The notes beneath the pieces are model-generated. The model was not told the DNA's origin, ran no database searches, and worked only from the letters and a program-made list of their open reading frames with translations. Below, in pieces: positions 35,076 through 46,115 of a stretch of DNA of 64,000 bases (positions within the stretch are counted from its first letter, which is position 1; each line of letters starts with the position of its first letter). This DNA is from Bicyclus anynana. Its lineage: Eukaryota > Arthropoda > Insecta > Lepidoptera > Nymphalidae. Both the position numbers and the translations under genes were made by a program. The DNA lies in contig NC_069087.1 of the NCBI RefSeq assembly GCF_947172395.1, positions 17,614,889-17,678,888 of the forward strand, written 5' to 3'.

Positions 35076-35359
35076 TCCGTTTTGATAATTTTGTTTTGTT
35101 AGAAAGGAAATATAATGAAAAAAAATATATTTCGAATTAGGTCCCATATAAATTTCAAATACGAAAAAAAATCTAACCCTAATTGAATGTATACCTACCC
35201 ATTAATTGTAAAGTAAACCCACGAATAACTTTTTATATTATAGTCAGATTTTAATAATTTTTCTTTTATAAGATATGACTTCAAAATTAGTCTCATATTA
35301 GTTTAAAAAAAAAGTTACTACCCTAAGGGTGAGAAAATAGGGGTGATATATTCATCATT

Positions 35360-36233
35360 AGCCGACGTCTCGCAGGTTCACCCGCGTAATTCTCTTTTCC
35401 GTGGGAATATGAAGCCTGTAAAACTAACAAATAATGGAGCTTTCTAGTATGTTAAAATAATTTTCATAATCGGTGTAGTAGATCAAGCGATTACCCCCTA
35501 CAATACCCAAAACTTTACCTTTTTACAGTATTTTAGTAGAGGCCCCGCGGTTTCAGTCATGTAATGCCCGTTTCCTTAAGAGTATGAGGAGAATATATAG
35601 TTTAAGGCACTCACAGATAACGTGGCTTTCTAGTGGTATAAAAATTTTTCAAAATCGGTGCTGTACATCCAGAGATTACCCCTACAATACCTTTACCTCA
35701 TTATAATATTTTAAAAGACGCCCCGCGGTTTTACTCGCGTAGTTCCCGTTTCCGAGAGAATATGTGGATAGAATAGCCTACGACACTCGCAAATGACGTA
35801 GCTTTTTATTGGTAAAAAAATATTCAAAATCGGTTTAGTAGATCCAGAGATAACCCCTTACAATTCCTCAAACATTTTTTAGCAGACGCTCTGCGGTTTT
35901 CTCCTCGGAGTATGGGGATAAAATATAGCTTATAATACTAATAAATAATGTAGTTTTCTATTATTAACAGAATATTTAAATTCAGTTCAGTAGATCCAGA
36001 GTCTACCCTCTTAAACCTCACAAATTTTACCTTTTTACAATATTAGTATAGACTAGCCCCGCGGTTTCACCCGCGTAATTCCCGTTCCCGTGAGAATACG
36101 GAGATAAATTATAGCATTAACCACTCACAAATAACGAGGCTTTATAGTGTTAAAAGAATTTTGAATATCGGTTAAGTAGATCCAGAGATTAACCCTTACA
36201 ATCCCACAAACTTTACCTGTATAATATTAGTAT
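35360..36233 (+). repeat. Five tandem decayed copies of a ~175-bp interspersed repeat
   Basis: Units begin near 35363, 35538, 35715, 35884 and 36055, each with a 'gccccgcggtttyacycgcgtaat' type start, a 'gagaatayggggataraatatag' middle, 'atcggtttagtagatccagag' and a '(t)acaat..acaaactttacctttttac' end, spaced 169-177 bp. Single copies sit at about 56610-56780 and 59231-59425 (minus). Units differ a lot from each other, so the array is old. Confidence 0.75.
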
Positions 36234-36299
36234 GTTTAGAAAGTAAAGATTCACAGAGTATTTATTGATAACTCGTAGATTTTAATTCTAATGCTGAGT

Positions 36300-36595
36300 G
36301 GATTCGACTTCAAAACTTTAACGTTTCCACGAAACTGAAAAATAACATTATAATATTTTCTACCTATGAATCACTTTGTTCGTTTTTTTCGTTTATGAAA
36401 AAACCACATGAATGACAAAAAGAATGTCTGAGACAAAAATCTTTACGATACGCCTTGAATTAATAGATCACAGGCTTGACATCGACTTCAAAGTGATCAA
36501 TAGGTAGAAATTATTATAATGTTATTTTTCCCTTTTTAGTTGCGTGGGTACGTTAAAGTTTTAAAGTCGGTTGTATTTAAAAACAAATTATGTGT
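36300..36595. mobile_element. Second MITE of the CGACTTCAAAA family
   Basis: Left 'cgacttcaaaactttaacgt' with 'gaaaaataacattataat' pairs with right 'attataatgttatttttccc' and 'acgttaaagttttaaagtcg'; inverted arms of about 80 bp leave a short centre. Non-coding. Confidence 0.65.
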
Positions 36596-36877
36596 AGGTA
36601 TCAAGGAGGGATAGTACATTAAGGCAAAAATAGGAATAGCGCAATAGATTATTTTCCTTTACACCCAATGCAGTATATCACATAAACGCTAAATACAATA
36701 GTTTGATTGTGAATTATATAACCATCTGATTAGATTGCAATAATGTACCAATGTAACCAAAATATGAACAAGTATAGATGACAATATTATTATAATAATA
36801 CGGTGGTGTTCTTTATGAAATTTTGAACTAAACTGCATTCAAAGTTCAATTTCACACATTTTGTGGCTTGATACATA

Positions 36878-37304
36878 ACAGCTTAACACCGTCCAAATAA
36901 AATGACGTACTTCAACATGTTTTCTGGTGAACTGACAATTTTAGTAGGTGTAGAAACACGAATATCAAGTTTGACACGCGACGTCGCGTTACCGGCCTCA
37001 GCGTAAAAGGCCGTTTCATAACAGCTTAACACCGTCCAAATAAAATGACGTACTTCAACATGTTTTCTGGTGAACTGACAATTTTAGTAGGTGTAGAAAC
37101 ACGAATATCAAGTTTGACACGCGACGTCGCGTTACCGGCCTCAGCGTAAAAGGCCGTTTCATAACAGCTTAACACCGTCCAAATAAAATGACGTACTTCA
37201 ACATGTTTTCTGGTGAACTGACAATTTTAGTAGGTGTAGAAACACGAATATCAAGTTTGACACGCGACGTCGCGTTACCGGCCTCAGCGTAAAAGGCCGT
37301 TTCA
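36878..37304 (+). repeat. Perfect tandem triplication of a 143-bp unit
   Basis: Three copies begin (at gcttaacacc) at 36881, 37024 and 37167; as far as I can read they are identical, the third ending near 37304. Each unit holds the 14-bp perfect palindrome acgcgacgtcgcgt, a 'aatgacgtac' site and 'ggcctcagcgtaaaaggcc'. Just after the last unit an imperfect variant, cacgcgacgtcgtgtg, follows. Identity among copies in an otherwise decayed region means recent duplication. Confidence 0.9.
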
Positions 37305-37483
37305 CGCGACGTCGTGTGATGTGGCACTGAACTTGTTAAGAGAAATTTTAGTAGCAGGAGACACTTGGTGGTGTCAGACTCAGACCTGCGTGCCCCAGAG
37401 AGAAATCCTGGTCATTACCTAATGGTGATGTTATTATATCTAATATAAATATTGTTATAAAATAAATAAATAAAAATAAAAAG

Positions 37484-37700
37484 AGATGACATGATTACAC
37501 AACTTAAATTCCTAACAAAAGGTAGCTACTGTAAATCGTTGAAGAGTTCTGTTAAGTGTCTTTCGTATTCCTAACCAGACCCCTAATGACAGTCACAACC
37601 CATCTAGGTGAAAACTCCTTATCAATACAAATTAATCAAACCCAATCACAAAGTAGCTACTTAAAACTGTTGAGGAATTCCATTAACTGTCCTTAATCTT
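37484..37700 (+). repeat. Dispersed repeat, partner at 50877-51115
   Basis: Shares with 50877-51115, same strand, 'acagtcacaacccatctagg', 'tgaaaac', 'ttatcaatacaaattaatca', 'cccaatcacaa' and two 'ggtagctact' blocks. About 215 bp, roughly 80-90% alike by eye. Non-coding by appearance; class unknown. Confidence 0.7.
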
Positions 37701-38047
37701 CATCATCATACAACAACATACTTACACACTTACACACAAAATCTTCGTGAAGTTTGATGGTGTGATATAAAACATATGAAAATATACATAGAAGTGGCGA
37801 AAGGGTTGAAAGTGTGTTTCGATTTTCACACGGACGAAGTTGCGGGTGTCCGCTAGTAATAATTATAATTAACTTGCTCTTAAATTAATGAAAATAAATT
37901 TGATTAATTACCATAGAACAATCAGATATGGTAAATATATTTTATATAACATTTTATAAACAAACCATACATAATTTAAAATAAATAAGTTATAAAAAGA
38001 CAAGTGTTATCTACCTTCATTTCTAATTTATTTGTTGGTAAACAGTA

Positions 38048-38200
38048 CTCATTAAGAAAGGCTGTAGTATAACAAATGAATTGACTAAAAATGGCTATGT
38101 AGTTAGTCTGTATCTGTACACCATAGAAGGTGCGAGAGGATCACCATGAATCCATGGAATGCTAAAATATTTGTCTCATACTTGTGCATTATATGAATAT
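38048..38200 (+). mobile_element. Non-LTR coding scrap related to 5040-5460
   Basis: Contains 'gactaaaaatggctatgtag' then 'ttagtctgtat' and 'ccatagaaggtgcgagagga', the plus-strand form of the ELTKNGYVVSLYAIE-like segment at 5040-5460, followed by 'gaatccatggaatgctaaaa'. Interrupted by stop codons. Confidence 0.5.
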
Positions 38201-38370
38201 CTCTGTGAGCTTTGTTCAAATTTTTTTTGGCGCACCTACTAACAGTAAACCTCCGAAACCCCTGCATATTAAATTTCATTTAAATTGTTGGAACTTTTTC
38301 AGAGATTCAGCTTGTATATACACAAGGAATGCTTGTTTAAAGGTATTAAAAAGGAATTAAAACAACTTGC

Positions 38371-38960
38371 CTTCATCTTGTCATAAGAAGTTGGTCTAAT
38401 GTGTTTATCCGTCAGGGTTGTGGTTCTTGCACGTCCGGCTTCACCATCTGTAGCATAGAGCTCCTCAATGATGGACCACTGTGCACGTTGATTACCAATA
38501 AGTAGGTCTTTTTTCTGAAAATTGTTTCGAAAACATTTTAATAAATGTGGTACTTTCTTTTTCTTTCTTTTCTTCCTGGGCCTTATCCGCACTTGGCCAC
38601 TAAGGTTTGGCGGTTGTACGTACGGTGGTACATCATACATGTGATATATTTTATTATTATTATATATATAATAAAAGACATTATCAGGATCATTACTATT
38701 ATTACGGTTAATAAGTAAATCTCAGATATTAATGAATTTATTGCTGCAACATTAGCAGACCCTTGATTTGAGACAGTACATCTCACTCCATATCCTGATT
38801 TAAATATGGCATCAAGAAGTTCTTTAAGAATATTTTAAATTTAAAGTTTTAATTCCATCTCGGACAAAATAAAAAGCTAAAGGTAGTTTCCAAGAATAAA
38901 ATATCCCACACAGCATAAAAACTAAAACTTAATCAGCAACATTATTTGTTCTGACACCAC
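38371..38960 (-). pseudogene. P-element-like transposase, catalytic-core part
   Basis: Reading down the minus strand: YSWKLPLAFYFVRDGIK (about 38880-38930), then RCTVSNQGSANVAAINSLIS (about 38720-38786), then PHLLKCFRNNFQKKDLLIGN and LTDKHIRPTSYDKMK ending at 38371. These match, in order, the core of P/THAP9 transposases ('sWKqPi.Y.f', 'v.DqGsnn', 'vPHLlKciRNN'). Several stop codons and frame changes separate the blocks, so no functional protein is made. It is followed by a canonical GC donor (AAG|GCAAGT). Confidence 0.75.
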
Positions 38961-39525
38961 CTCCTATATCCTCAAAACCTTGAATAACACCTGTATGAAA
39001 GTATAACATTTTGGACTAATTTTAGATAAGGAAAGTGCAATTTTTTCATCATTGGTAGATATATCTAGCACCTCTGAATTTAACACCAGATAATCTTAAT
39101 TGTGAGTCTACTAATACCTTTTCAAAATGACTTGACAGGGGATACTTTGATACAAAAAGTTTTAATTTAGTTAAAGATTGATATTTAGCCTTTAATCTGT
39201 TAAGTTGAGTTTTATTTTTTAGTTGTTTCTTTAATGATTATTATTAGCTTGACGTGAATTTTTCTTACGAAGAGTTTCAAACTTATCTTCCGGAACTCTA
39301 TGAACAAAATCTAGCTTTCTACATGACTTGAGTCTGTTATATGACCTAACGTGCACTGGTATGTTTTCTAAAGCAGACTCACAATTAGCAGGTATGGAAT
39401 CAGCTTGACTCGCAGTTGAAGTCTGTAAAGTAGACTCAACATCAGTTTGTAAATTGGAATTTTCAATAACATTGACCGGAGACAAAATTGAAAACTGTTC
39501 TTTACCACTGTCAGACTGACTCTCT
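38961..39525 (-). pseudogene. P-element-like transposase, linker and coiled-coil part
   Basis: After an acceptor near 39525 a frame reads ESQSDSGKEQFSILSPVN to RKLDFVHRVPEDKFETLRKK; a stop follows near 39231, then the coiled-coil-like NRLKAKYQSLTKLKLFVSKY and VDSQLRLSGVKFRGARY, then after a one-base shift ALSLSKISPKCYTFIQ. That is the order found between the THAP finger and the catalytic core in THAP9 and P transposases. Confidence 0.6.
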
Positions 39526-39758
39526 GAAATTTAATGGGTTTGAAGATGTCTGTCTGTATGTAATGTAAAAGTAGATGGAATATGGTCAACTATTGTACAG
39601 GAATTCATTACAATGATTGGAAAAAAATCTAGAAATTTTAAAATTACAGATGGTGGTGAAATAGTATTTGGATCAGATTGAAGGGGTTGATTAGGAGTAG
39701 ATAGTGTAATTTCAGTAGTAGGAATAGAATCCTTTGTCAATCTATAATAATTACATAC

Positions 39759-39930
39759 CTGGGTAGAAAGTGGTTTTCACAAATTTTAACGTTTTCTAAC
39801 TGCCTACGAGTATATTTCCGTAATATTGGACAATTGATGAACCATGCCTCCCATCTAGTGTTATCACTATCAGTAAAAGGTACAGCACGTAATTTGATCG
39901 CGTTTTACACTTGGGAATAACACATTTAAA
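39759..39930 (-). pseudogene. THAP zinc-finger exon of the P-like element, frameshifted
   Basis: The minus strand encodes CVIPKCKTRS, then in another frame RAVPFTDSDNTRWEAWFINC and KICENHFLP, ending at a GT donor (39758). The C-x4-C, W and C-x2-H-F pattern is that of a THAP (C2CH) DNA-binding finger, used by P transposases to bind their own ends. A single-base loss in an A-run near 39893-39896 breaks the frame. Confidence 0.7.
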
Positions 39931-42032
39931 ACAAAATTACTTTTATCAATAACCAAGCACGAATCGAACTACATTGTATATCTTTTTATAAATCAAAATT
40001 TATTTAAATAGTGAAGATAATTAATTAACAAGAAAGATTTATCCTTATTATTAGTAATTCCAGCGGCGCTCATGCGAATTTCAATGATTTCAATTATTGA
40101 AAAGTCAAAACCAATCTTTCGCAGTAAAATTACAATGGCGGCGCAGGCACGAGGCAACAAATTAAAAACAATCTTACACACGTGGTATAAACACATTTCT
40201 CTTTCATTCATAAAAGCTATTATTTTTCTTTGTGTAAATTTGACCAATCACATCAGTTCTTCGATACTTAGAATTGTAACAGTGTGCAAGTTTATTTAAG
40301 TGTACAGGTGAAAGAGATAGGCATGGCCACCACCTACTACAGCCCATAACAAGGAGAAGGATGGAGATATCTCTCTCTTTTGTTAGTAAAGGATGGAGGA
40401 TTCTCATTTTTTATTCTACGGTTGGGAGGGCCTGCTTCAGTACGCCTCGCCTCATTTGAAGTGGGACATTGTACTGCCCCGGTACAAAAAAGAGGCAACA
40501 CTTACAAACTCTTTTTCAAGTCATGTCCTACCCAACACTATACAAAATGTCGAATGTCGATTATTTGAAATCGACAACGAATAACGAATTTTCATGACAT
40601 CACATCCATCACATCACAGTCACAGATTACTCATACGTGTGTTATCTATAATCTATGGTTCTGACTGAACACAGATATTGATATAGGTTACGTTCCACTT
40701 GGCAATCGTACGTCCAAAATACTCTTAGGCCATTCGTCATGACGTCCAAGGTCGTACTCATCTAGGTCGGGGTGAGAACGTTACTGGTGACGTCATTAAT
40801 TTTCTCACATAAGGTGAGTCGGCGTGTCGTTTAATGAAATCTTACCTTGATACAATCTGTGGACGTTCAGAATTTTCAGGTTCAACTAGGAGATCCTAAG
40901 GCTCGCCATGCACGAGCAGCTATAACAGTTAGCATTGAAACTGCCAATGTTAACTACTCGAGTAGTTTGCAATTTCAATTATAATTCCTAAATGTTCTTA
41001 TATTTTTATTGCACATAACAGCGCGACACGCATGACATTGTCGTCCATTCTTTTCAATAAACTAATAGGCAGGAAGCGTGCGTGACGCGGGGCTAATAGT
41101 GTGAGAGCAGTCGACAACTTGAGCAGTCAGCCTGACGAACTCTTAACCGCACTATGAAATAATATCATTGTTCTGCCAACCAACTGTAGCACTCGCTGTT
41201 ACTCAAGCGTGTCGTGTATTTATGTATGTAGTTCATGTAGTCGCAGCTCGATGCAGTCGACCCCTGATTGCTTCAAGCTGTTCGTGTATGCTTAGCATTG
41301 CATAATGCTTGCATTATTAGGCATGCATGCGTGCATGCATGCCTAATCACGTTAAATAGTTTGAAATTAAATAAAAAGTTACATTTTTAATTCTCCTTTT
41401 TTATTTTAAGCATCAACACTCAAAACGCTCTATAATTCATTCCACTAGACTGTATGATTGCAACGCAATCGCAAGCAAGTAGAAAGGAAAAACTGCGGTA
41501 ATTTGCGCGACTGTTAGGCTCACTGTGTGGAGCATAACTCTTTAAATTTGACATTGACATTTGATGTTTTGACTGTTAGTCTATGGTTGTGACAATTGAC
41601 AACTCCACAGCTGTTAGATCAGAGATGAATAAAAAGTCAAATAAAAATTAGTTTCTCAAGAAAGTAGAAACTTATTTTATTGTAGATAATTTTTATAAAT
41701 GATTAGCCAATGCAATTAATATCTTAAAATAATTTTCGTTCTTTAATTTAATTGTACTTAATAGATATTATTTAAAAGGTAAGTGAGGGCCTGTGAGGGC
41801 AAATGAAAGTTAATATTTCTCGGATATTTTATTTCATCCGTAATTCATAGATTTAAAGGTAATTTAAATCTGCGCAGCTAAAGCCACTTAATTAATTTTT
41901 CTTAATCCCACCATATCCCTGTCGTAAAATTATTTTACGTTTTTGGTAAAACAGTATTATAGGTTATGACAAAAACTTTAAATATATTACCAGTGAAAGA
42001 TTTAGTATTTCAGGATCTCGTTATAGTCAACA
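39931..42032. other. Intergenic, upstream of RWDD4
   Basis: No gene supported. Includes a promoter-like, TGACGTCA-bearing stretch (about 40730-40800), the 32-bp palindrome at 41316-41347, and 'ttgacattgacatttgatgt' repeats near 41550 of a kind often seen upstream of lepidopteran genes. Open frames at 40380-40584 show no family resemblance. The RWDD4 5' UTR lies in roughly the last 100 bp. Confidence 0.5.
41316..41347. repeat. 32-bp palindrome with ATGC repeats
   Basis: Two exact 15-bp arms (attaggcatgcatgc and its complement) flank GT. Neighbouring 'gcattgcataatgcttgcatta' is also self-complementary. A cruciform or transposon terminus is possible; about 690 bp upstream of RWDD4. Confidence 0.65.
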
Positions 42033-44706
42033 ATGTCAGACGACGCAGAACAGCAGGCTGACGAAATAGAAGTCCTCAAATCAATTTATGAGGGTGATGA
42101 CAATTTCAAACAAGTAGATGCAACCACATACCAATATAAGGTGCTTCATACATTACATTTTCCATTTTAAATGTATGTCAAATACACAGTGTCATTACTG
42201 TAAATACTAAATTTTTGATATCATCATTGTAGTTTGGTGTCTGTGTTAAAAATATATTTTTTGTCAATTTCAGTATATTGATGGAGAGAAATCATTTATA
42301 TTAGAAATAACATGGGGACCTACTTACCCTACGGAAAAGCCTGGTTTCAATTTAGAAATATTTTATAATCAAAATCTGTGAGTATTCAAAACTCCAATTA
42401 AAAAAACACCATTTGACTTGATTGTAAGGAAAAGGTTGTACTCCCTCCTTAATGATGCTCAATGAGTATCAATCATGACTTGAATTTACCTAGAAAATGT
42501 CTATTTACTGTTGCATAGAAGGTATTTATTTAAATTATCTATTATCTACTTATTTATTTATTTATTTATTTACTTATATTATAAATGCAAAAGTTTGTAT
42601 GGATGTTTGTTACTTTTTAACGCTGCAACTACTGAATCAATTTGGTTGGAATTTAAAGTAAAGTTAGATAATACCCTTAATTAACACAGAGGCTACTTTT
42701 AATCCCAGACAATTCATGATTCCCAGGATATTTGAAAGCTTAATTTCTCGCTGACAAAGTCACAGGCATCAGGCTAGTATAAAAACCAAATGAGCATTCC
42801 AAACTTTAGTTGAAGAATAGTAAGCACCAGAGCTACAAATTCAGCTGTCTCTTGTTTTTTCCCTTTATCCTTTTGGCAGGACATCTTTAATATCTTTTGC
42901 GTGGCATCCTCTTTGTCTTTCCCATCTCTGGGGTATCAATGAATGATCTCATTAAACCACTTCTCTTTAGATGACCTGACCACAATAGTCGAACATCACA
43001 TCAGCCTTTTTACCTTTTTCGGGACATCTGCTACTGCTGTTATCACATTCCTTTGTTTATACTCCACTTGTCTTTTAGCTTGACACGCAACATGCGTCAT
43101 CATCATTATCAACCCATATTTGGCTCACTGCTGTGGTCGAGTCTCTTCTGAAAATGAGAGGGGTTAGACCAAAAATCCACCACGCTGACCCAATGCGGAT
43201 TGGCAGGCTTCACACACGCGGAGAATTAAGAAAATTCTCTGGTATGCAGGTTTCCTCACAAATTTTTCCTTCACCATTTGAGACACATGATAGTTAATTT
43301 CTTAAAATGCATAAAACTGAACCCACACCCGCCGAAATCAGAGGCAGAGGTCATATCTAATGGGCTATCACGGCTCCTACTAAATATTACATTTTGTTTA
43401 TTCCAGATTGCCGTCAGTGAAAGAGAAAATCCTGTCCATACTAAATACAGAGGCCGACCAGTGGGTGGGGTGTGCTATGACATACACACTGTTTGAGTGC
43501 CTCAAGGAGAAGGTGTCGGAGATATTGGCCGAGCAAACCGAGGAGGCGATAGTAGCACGGATTGAGAAGATTGCAGTTACTGAACAGGTATTTTGTCTGA
43601 AAAACTGCCTATATGAAAATATGTTGAGTTGTTCCTTAGATCAGCAAATCTTTGTTTTGTATTTCCTTACTCCATTTTTATTACCTCAATCTCTGTAATT
43701 TTATAAGACACTCTAATTTGTTGATAAAGTATATTTATTTGTCAGGAAAGGTACAAGTCCAGATTTTCGAAAAGCTAGGTCATGGCTTTTTTAAATCAGG
43801 ACTATACATAATATTTAGAGCTAAATGATCTGTAGCCCTTGAGCCACTTCATAAATTATTACAAACTTTTTGAAAAGTGTCTCAACTTATCCCTAAATAA
43901 ATAAACAATGTTCTACAAAATTTCGTTAAATTGATTAATGCCATTAATTAAAAATGCATTTTAAATTTTTTGAGAAAACTACAATTTGTATATGATTCTA
44001 TATTGTAGGAAATAGTAGTCTGAGACGGATATGACGTAAGGTGGCGCGACTTTTTTTGTAAAGAGTGGGGAGTTAGAGAGGGGTACCGATCGGATGGCGG
44101 GAACGACTTGCGATACAAGGCGCTAGACATACAGTCGGCTTCAGTATGCTCGAGGCGTTCGAGCCGTCCACATTTCTTCTTGTGTAATTCTTTATGGGTT
44201 ACATGGGATAGGCGGGGAGAGTGACTTGAGTAGAAAAGGGGAGTGTTGGTTAACTATTAAAGACGTCTTTCACCCTACACACAACATTCACAAGTGCGTG
44301 TCTTCACTTAAGTTTTGACTTTTGACTCTCTGCCATTCTAGGGTCTTATTTTGGTTACAGTTTGATTTGTTAATTAAGTTGTCCTGACAAATTTTATGAA
44401 TTATTTATTTTAACCTTTGTTCGACATTGGTTTTCTTATTTTTGTAATTCACTTCTGAGTCTGCTAAAAATATGATTTCTATGTTTAGATATTTTTTAGT
44501 ACCTGTTACCTGTGTATGAAAACATCATTTTCTTGCAATTACAGACTGAATCGAAGAAACCAGAGAAGAAGGAGCAGTTAAGCAAATCGCAGAAGAGAAG
44601 AGCATGGGACCGCGCGGAGGTGGGGCGAGCAGGAGAGAAGCCGCGCGGCTGGGACTGGGTGGACATTGTGAAGCATCTCTCGCAGGCGCCGCACGTGCCC
44701 GCGTGA
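42033..44706 (+). CDS. RWDD4: RWD domain-containing protein 4 (4 exons, 184 aa)
   Basis: A small conserved protein with an N-terminal RWD fold (GI domain related to ubiquitin-conjugating enzymes), whose molecular role is poorly known. Exons: 42033-42140, 42274-42377, 43407-43587, 44545-44706; frames join at GT-AG sites. Seen: DEIEVLKSIYEGDDNF at the start of the RWD domain, ITWGPTYPTEKPGFNLEIFY with the YP turn typical of RWD folds, CAMTYTLFECLKEKV, and a C-terminal tail KKEQLSKSQKRRAWDRAE then PRGWDWVDIVKHLSQ. The last two blocks are the recognisable RWDD4 signature, and the length is close to the human protein (about 188 aa). The start is the first ATG of exon 1, in caaCAATG context. Exons 1-2 are AT-rich while exon 4 is GC-rich. 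A SINE lies about 30 bp before exon 3. Confidence 0.93.
42550..42572. repeat. (TTTA)n microsatellite
   Basis: Five to six TTTA units in intron 2 of RWDD4, at the start of an interspersed repeat that ends near 42790. Confidence 0.8.
42880..43085 (-). mobile_element. Possible non-LTR coding remnant
   Basis: The minus strand reads short blocks such as GHLKRS and MGKTKRMPRKRY in broken frames, reminiscent of the C-terminal 'GHv.R...gkrkrGRP..rW' region of non-LTR polyproteins. Weak and from memory. Intron 2 of RWDD4. Confidence 0.3.
43096..43378 (-). mobile_element. SINE family A, near full length
   Basis: Minus-strand order: head GAGCCGTGATAGCCCATTAG, partial B-box region, 'ttgtgaggaaacctgcatac', 'ccaatccgcattgggtcagc', then (GAT)n tail at 43096. 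It inserts in RWDD4 intron 2 with its head about 30 bp from the exon 3 acceptor. Confidence 0.85.
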
Positions 44707-46115
44707 CACGAACTCGCACAGTAGACCATAGACAATTTATATCAATCATAGACATCTTAAGGCTGGCCGCACACGAGCAATATTGTTGGCAATACATGCG
44801 TTTACATACTATAAAGCAGGGTAAGGTTTTCTAAACACGTCCCAAATCATTATTAAATTTTAACTGACCGCTACCGGCCTATAGCTTGGAAAGTTCCGTG
44901 CGAGCCGGGGGGCGTGTAGCGATGAATGAAAAACGACTGATGGACCTCACTTCCCCGCATGTACGATTTCACAGCCGCGCAGTCTTTCCCCCTGTCGCCC
45001 GTATATCATAGGTGTCTCTTCAACTAACTTGCCAGACTATAGTTGGCCTTAGATGCGTGCCATTATATATCTCATGAAGACAAAATTGCATATTGTCGTC
45101 CAATAGCGGCAGATCGAATAAAATAATAATTACTATTTAATATAATAATTGTTATTTCCTTAGGGAGGATCTCAAGTAACCTCATCCTTCTCTGTTTACA
45201 ATATTATTGCGTAGTGTGTGGGGGACCTATTAACAAGTCAGCAGTAATGGCGTCTACGCATGAGTTTATCGCGTCGTGTTGTGTTATGGTGTGAATATTC
45301 AAGGAAATCATAATCCCTGTAGCCAACTGTATTGTAACTTTCAAATACATTGCTCCTTACGTGCGATAACAACCAGTAGGTTGCGTGTACAACTACATAT
45401 ATAACAAAATATACATGTATACAAAATGTACTTTTAAATGTAGCGAAACACGGCAAACTTTCAAGAGCGAAACTAACTGTCACCCGCACAATGCTATACG
45501 AAACAAACTGTAAGATACATATTGTTGCCTGAGATGTATTCAAGATTCTAAATCCAATGTATCCACCGGGAAAACCTTGTTAGTATGTTTTGTTGGGTCA
45601 CGTCATTTCTTTTGCCTTGTATTGAGACTTCTATGATAACCATAGATTATTTAAATATGTTCATAATAAAGCACATAAATAAATCTCAAATGCAACTGTT
45701 TCTAAATATCTATAAATAACTTATATGTTAGCCTCGGTAAAATTATTATTTTCGTTCATATCTCTGAGATTTTAATTCTTTTTGTGACAGATTGTACCTT
45801 ATATCTTTGTCAATTTTACCAAACAACCGCAGTAATAATTTTTAATTAGTATTTCATGACGTGTTTGCAAAGTTTCATATTTATCGGTTGATTAGTTAAA
45901 GTGTGAAAGCGTAACAAAAAATTTATACAAAGATATTAAATTGATTTATAATCGGGTAAATCTAACTTCAACTTATACCTAAGTCAGATTATTAGAGAAT
46001 TTATTATAATAAACTGCCTTAGCCTTATTAGAACTGCAGCACCAACACATTCTATATTGTAGGAAATAGTATTCTGGGACGATATGACGTCGCTCGATCT
46101 CATGTTGGCTCGTGC
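44707..46115. other. RWDD4 3' region and intergenic repeats
   Basis: Holds the RWDD4 3' UTR (AATAAA candidates near 45119 and 45666), the inverted partner (44880-45045) of the repeat at 14765-14935, and a stretch at 45430-45500 related to 22120-22180. At 46052-46092 'ttctatattgtaggaaatag' plus 'gatatgacgt' also occurs at 44003-44035, a dispersed repeat end. No gene is supported. Confidence 0.5.
44880..45045. repeat. Inverted partner of repeat 14765-14935
   Basis: Reverse complement shares 'tatagtctggcaagttagtt', 'gggcgacag', and 'ttcattcatcgctacacgcc' with 14765-14935. Begins about 170 bp after the RWDD4 stop, and may form part of its 3' UTR. Confidence 0.6.

Larger units (their letters stand above)
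32373..38370 (-). other. Inflated P-transposase intron filled with repeats
   Basis: Donor GCAAGT at 38370-38365 (minus) and acceptor ending at 32373 frame this stretch. It holds a tRNA-like SINE scrap (32449-32540), a MITE (32552-32985), an orphan open frame (33861-34106), an interspersed repeat end (34383-34640), an RTE tail (34984-35075), a five-unit decayed array (35360-36233), a second MITE (36300-36595), a perfect 143-bp triplication (36878-37304) and dispersed repeats (37484-37860, 38048-38200). P-element introns are normally tens to hundreds of bases, so most of this was gained later. Confidence 0.55.

Noticed and set aside
36878..37304. CRISPR-like array (three repeats)
   Set aside because: The whole 143-bp unit is identical with no variable spacers, and the genome is eukaryotic.
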